A stretch of DNA of 64,000 bases. Origin: Nereocystis luetkeana (Eukaryota > Sar > Phaeophyceae > Laminariales > Laminariaceae). Location of the stretch: the NCBI GenBank assembly GCA_031213475.1, contig JARUPZ010000019.1, positions 7,304,870 to 7,368,869 of the forward strand, written 5' to 3'. This document shows, piece after piece, positions 61,118 through 64,000 of the stretch. Every line of letters starts with the position of its first letter. Position 1 is the first letter of the stretch. The position numbers were made by a program, and so were the translations under genes. The notes beneath the pieces were generated by a model that searched no databases, had not been told where the DNA came from, and saw only the letters and a list, made by a program, of their open reading frames with translations.

Positions 61118-64000
61118 GTCACGTAAAGATACAGACCTACTCCGAAGTACACGTAAGACCGTTTAGCACGACACCAGCCCATCAAAATATCAAACGAGTT
61201 CGTCCGTTTTCACAATTCTTGAAGTTTCGCCTTGTGCTGGACTCATCTCACCCGTTGTCGTCGTCGTCCTTTCGCGCCATCCCCGGCTTGTACCATGTGC
61301 GCGGCTTCAGGAGGGAGCTGGTGCACTTCTTCATGAGACCGGACTCTATCAAGATATGGGCACGTGGACCGGAATTGGGTTCATACAAGCCCTAATCTAT
61401 TTCACCATTTTTTTCTCGACGCTTTTTCTGGTTTCACATCTGTGTATCAAGTGTTGTAAGTGGTCTTTCAAAAAATGCTGTAAGCGACTAGCGGTGTTGG
61501 CTGAAGAGACCGACGGACCCGACTGACGGAACGCGGATGCTGGTGGTCCAGTGTCCAAGACGTCGTCTGAGACAGCAGTAACACGATTCGGAACGGCGAG
61601 GGAGCATTCTTTGGCAGGTCTGCAACGGTGTATAACTCGAGTATATTATATGCGCGTTTTCTCAGTACGCTGCCCAGCACGTAGCGCATCATTGTGTGGA
61701 AAGTCAGAAAAACCGAGCTACACCATACATTTGCCTCCCCCGGCACCTTATTGAGCAGCGTGTCCGTGTGGCCAAGGACAAGTCTGGAATTGAGTGCTTG
61801 CATTACCGTACAATACTTGTTGAGACCACACACTCCCTGCGATGAATTTCAGAGCTGTTTTTTTTTTTAAAACACCAGGGGGGAAATACGCGACCAAAAG
61901 GGTAGCGTTGGTGATATCTCGTCGAGGTATTCCCATAGACGCACATCATTGCTCGGCGTTTGTACTCGCTCTGTTATCGAGAAAATCAGCTTGGAATCAC
62001 AGTGGAGAGCGTGCCCTGTCTTGGGTGTTACTAGCACACGGTAACACGATACGCCTTATGCGCACATGGTAGAGTGTGTATCGTGTTCGTTCCTTGGCAT
62101 ATTCTCGACATACATGGTGGAAAACGGGATGATACGCCATGTCACGACCAGCTTGTCCAAGCAGGTTAGCTGAGCCTGCGAGTCCTTGTGGCAAAATCTG
62201 AAAATTGAGACAACGCGGGAATCACCAGTACGCCTTGATGAGCTCACAGCACACATGACGCACTTTTTACATTGACGCGTGCTACGGGGTTCAGTAGGAG
62301 CACTGTACTTTTGTTTTTTGTCCAAGCGTTCCGGACAGACTGAGGCCTCCTCAACCGGAGAACTATCCAACAAGGCACGTCTTATCGTTTGAAGGCCATG
62401 TGCATCCGTTGTTCGACATACCCGAGAGAGGCGTTTTTTTGGGGGAGATCTAGAGCTCCACTCAAGGGAAGGGGGAGGGGGTTCTTAGAAAATTGCAGTG
62501 CACACCCCTAACGTAGCGAGCGTCCCTTTTCAAGTAGCGAGTCCTAGTCTTTTTTTAGTTGCTTGATTCTTGCATTATCACTTTTTTCCAGCTCAGTTCG
62601 TCTTGTTCCAATACTTCGTATTAGTTCAGGAGGACGTTTACCCTCCTATTAATAGCGACCTTCTGGACAAGCCCTCGTCTTCGTTACAGGTGTTGTCGGA
62701 AATTGAGAAATACGATATGCCCGCGTTGTTACTGATCAACACTTTGGATTGTTAATCAACGGGAGAGGGGGGATGGAGGTGAGATGAGGAGGGCCGGCGA
62801 TACCTCGAAACCCGATCAGTTGTCGAAGGGGGGAGTGTGACTTCTTCGAACTCGGCGCCGCACAAACACTACGAGGACAAGGAGCAAACCGCGGGGGTCG
62901 GGAGGCTAGGATGATAACATCGGATCGGGATCGAGGTTGGGATCGGGATCGTTACCCGGCAATATGCTCCTGCAGGAATGGTAGGCACATGTCGAGTGAG
63001 CAACGCAGCAAGCTGCAATTTCGTAGTTTCCTAGCGCGATAGCCCGATCGGTCTGTAGTCGGCAGCATCATTTTTTATGTCTGTGTACATAGTTACATTT
63101 TTATACTCGTGTAGTAGTACACAGCGATTCCTATGTCTCCGCCGGTAGATGCACGACGGTCGAAGGGCTTGATATTTTTGCATTGTTTTTTCGCGGTACG
63201 GGTGGATTCTTGCATATCGATAACCACACGGTGCGGTGCGGTACAGATTCTTCTGTTAGCTAACCATGAAGCGCGGTGCGGTCCGGTGTACCGCGGTGCG
63301 GATTTTGTTGTTGAGCAAGCAACGTGCGGGTCATGTGATGCTGTGCCGATTTTAGTTTTTTTAGAGTCATACAGTATTGTAATACGGCGCGGTACAATCG
63401 TTAGTGGGGATTGTTTTTTCGAATATTTTTTTAGTCGTACGGGGTGGTGCGTTACGGTTTCCCGTTTTTTTTATTTGCTGTTGTGGTGCGGTTCAGAGCA
63501 CATACCGTGCCTACTGAGGGAAAAACACCACCTGACGGAGTGCCCTGCAAAGTCTCCGCGGCATGCTCCTCGGATAAGAGAGAGCAAAAAAAGCCGACGA
63601 GTTTATTTATCTTGGGGTTGAATAACGTGTTGTACGTTGTCGTTGTCGGATGGCACGTTCTATACAACTAATGGCAGTATTTTCAATACGAAATCCGCGA
63701 ATGTATATGTTATGCATGTGTTCCCGGCTCAGTTTTTTTTTAATCCAAGACAGATTTCTGCCAGATACGCTCTCCCAAGATAATGTGAAACGCCTTTCTC
63801 TCTGCAGGACCTGTCTGTAATGCTTTGCCACTCATACTCACGATGTGCTGATACGAGACAATAGGTCAACGTTCAAGATGAAATAAAATATATTCGCAAC
63901 TGCAAACCAAACCAATTCTACTGCAGTCTAGGGAGCATCCCATAGTAGGGGTGCACCAGAAGTTCCTAAGCCCCTCACAATAGGAGCTCAATATCTCAAC
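60089..64000. other. Intergenic right end; simple repeats, no recognised gene
   Basis: Contains a poly-C run (60361-60378), a T-rich tract (about 60740-60845), a CAT/ATC microsatellite (61077-61117), GGGATC-type units near 62925-62950, and CGGTGCGGTAC-like quasi-repeats at 63220-63500. Open frames at 61842-62072, 62373-62056 and 62570-62755 have protein-like stretches but no family I recognise; they might be exons of an unidentified gene. Confidence 0.4.
61077..61117. repeat. CAT/ATC trinucleotide microsatellite
   Basis: About 13 uninterrupted triplets. Confidence 0.95.

Overview
This window is nuclear DNA of a eukaryote. Three genes carry spliceosomal GT-AG introns of about 0.4-2 kb, genes are sparse, and most of the rest is transposons, satellites and simple repeats. 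Intron-rich compact exons, CTG-rich and GC-rich coding DNA, a huge RING-bearing retroelement and TWA-target MITEs are compatible with a stramenopile such as a brown alga. That assignment is inference; nothing here is diagnostic.

Layout. 1-10 kb is repeats: a ~225-bp satellite with a dimeric higher-order pattern (about 1.37-2.9 kb), microsatellites, a Harbinger-like MITE (4142-6523) interrupted by a small two-LTR element (4925-6474), an uninterrupted sister MITE (8423-9239), and a second MITE family directly abutting it (9243-10067). 11.9-23.8 kb is one large non-LTR retrotransposon: an ORF1 with four 222-bp repeats, then a 2997-codon ORF with several RING-like zinc clusters, a duplicated ~280-aa domain and a reverse transcriptase, then a broken zinc-knuckle and PD-(D/E)XK-like endonuclease tail. 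25.8-26.4 kb is a foldback element. 26.6-27.8 kb is a segment whose inverted duplicate (35.87-39.99 kb) received a 5'-truncated, internally deleted copy of the same retrotransposon, so empty and filled sites lie in one window.

Genes. Two SMYD-type (split SET plus MYND) lysine methyltransferase-like paralogues on the + strand (28716-31668 and 43862-48889) share intron positions and phases, so they descend from one spliced ancestor. On the - strand, 57586-51248 encodes a six-exon RAD51-family protein best matched to XRCC2, with a C-terminal segment that fits XRCC2 as well. Its introns hold a foldback element, a minisatellite and poly-G/poly-C tracts. A degenerate RT-type LINE remnant (59424-60088) and a hairpin-plus-tRNA-like repeat family occupy the right end.

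Most notable observations: the retroelement's zinc-finger architecture; the LTR built from a series of perfect hairpins; two empty-site/filled-site comparisons; and two motifs, TACCAGGTA and TACTGCTGTA, found far more often than chance across the non-coding DNA. No convincing gene was found in 60.1-64 kb or in the first kilobase.
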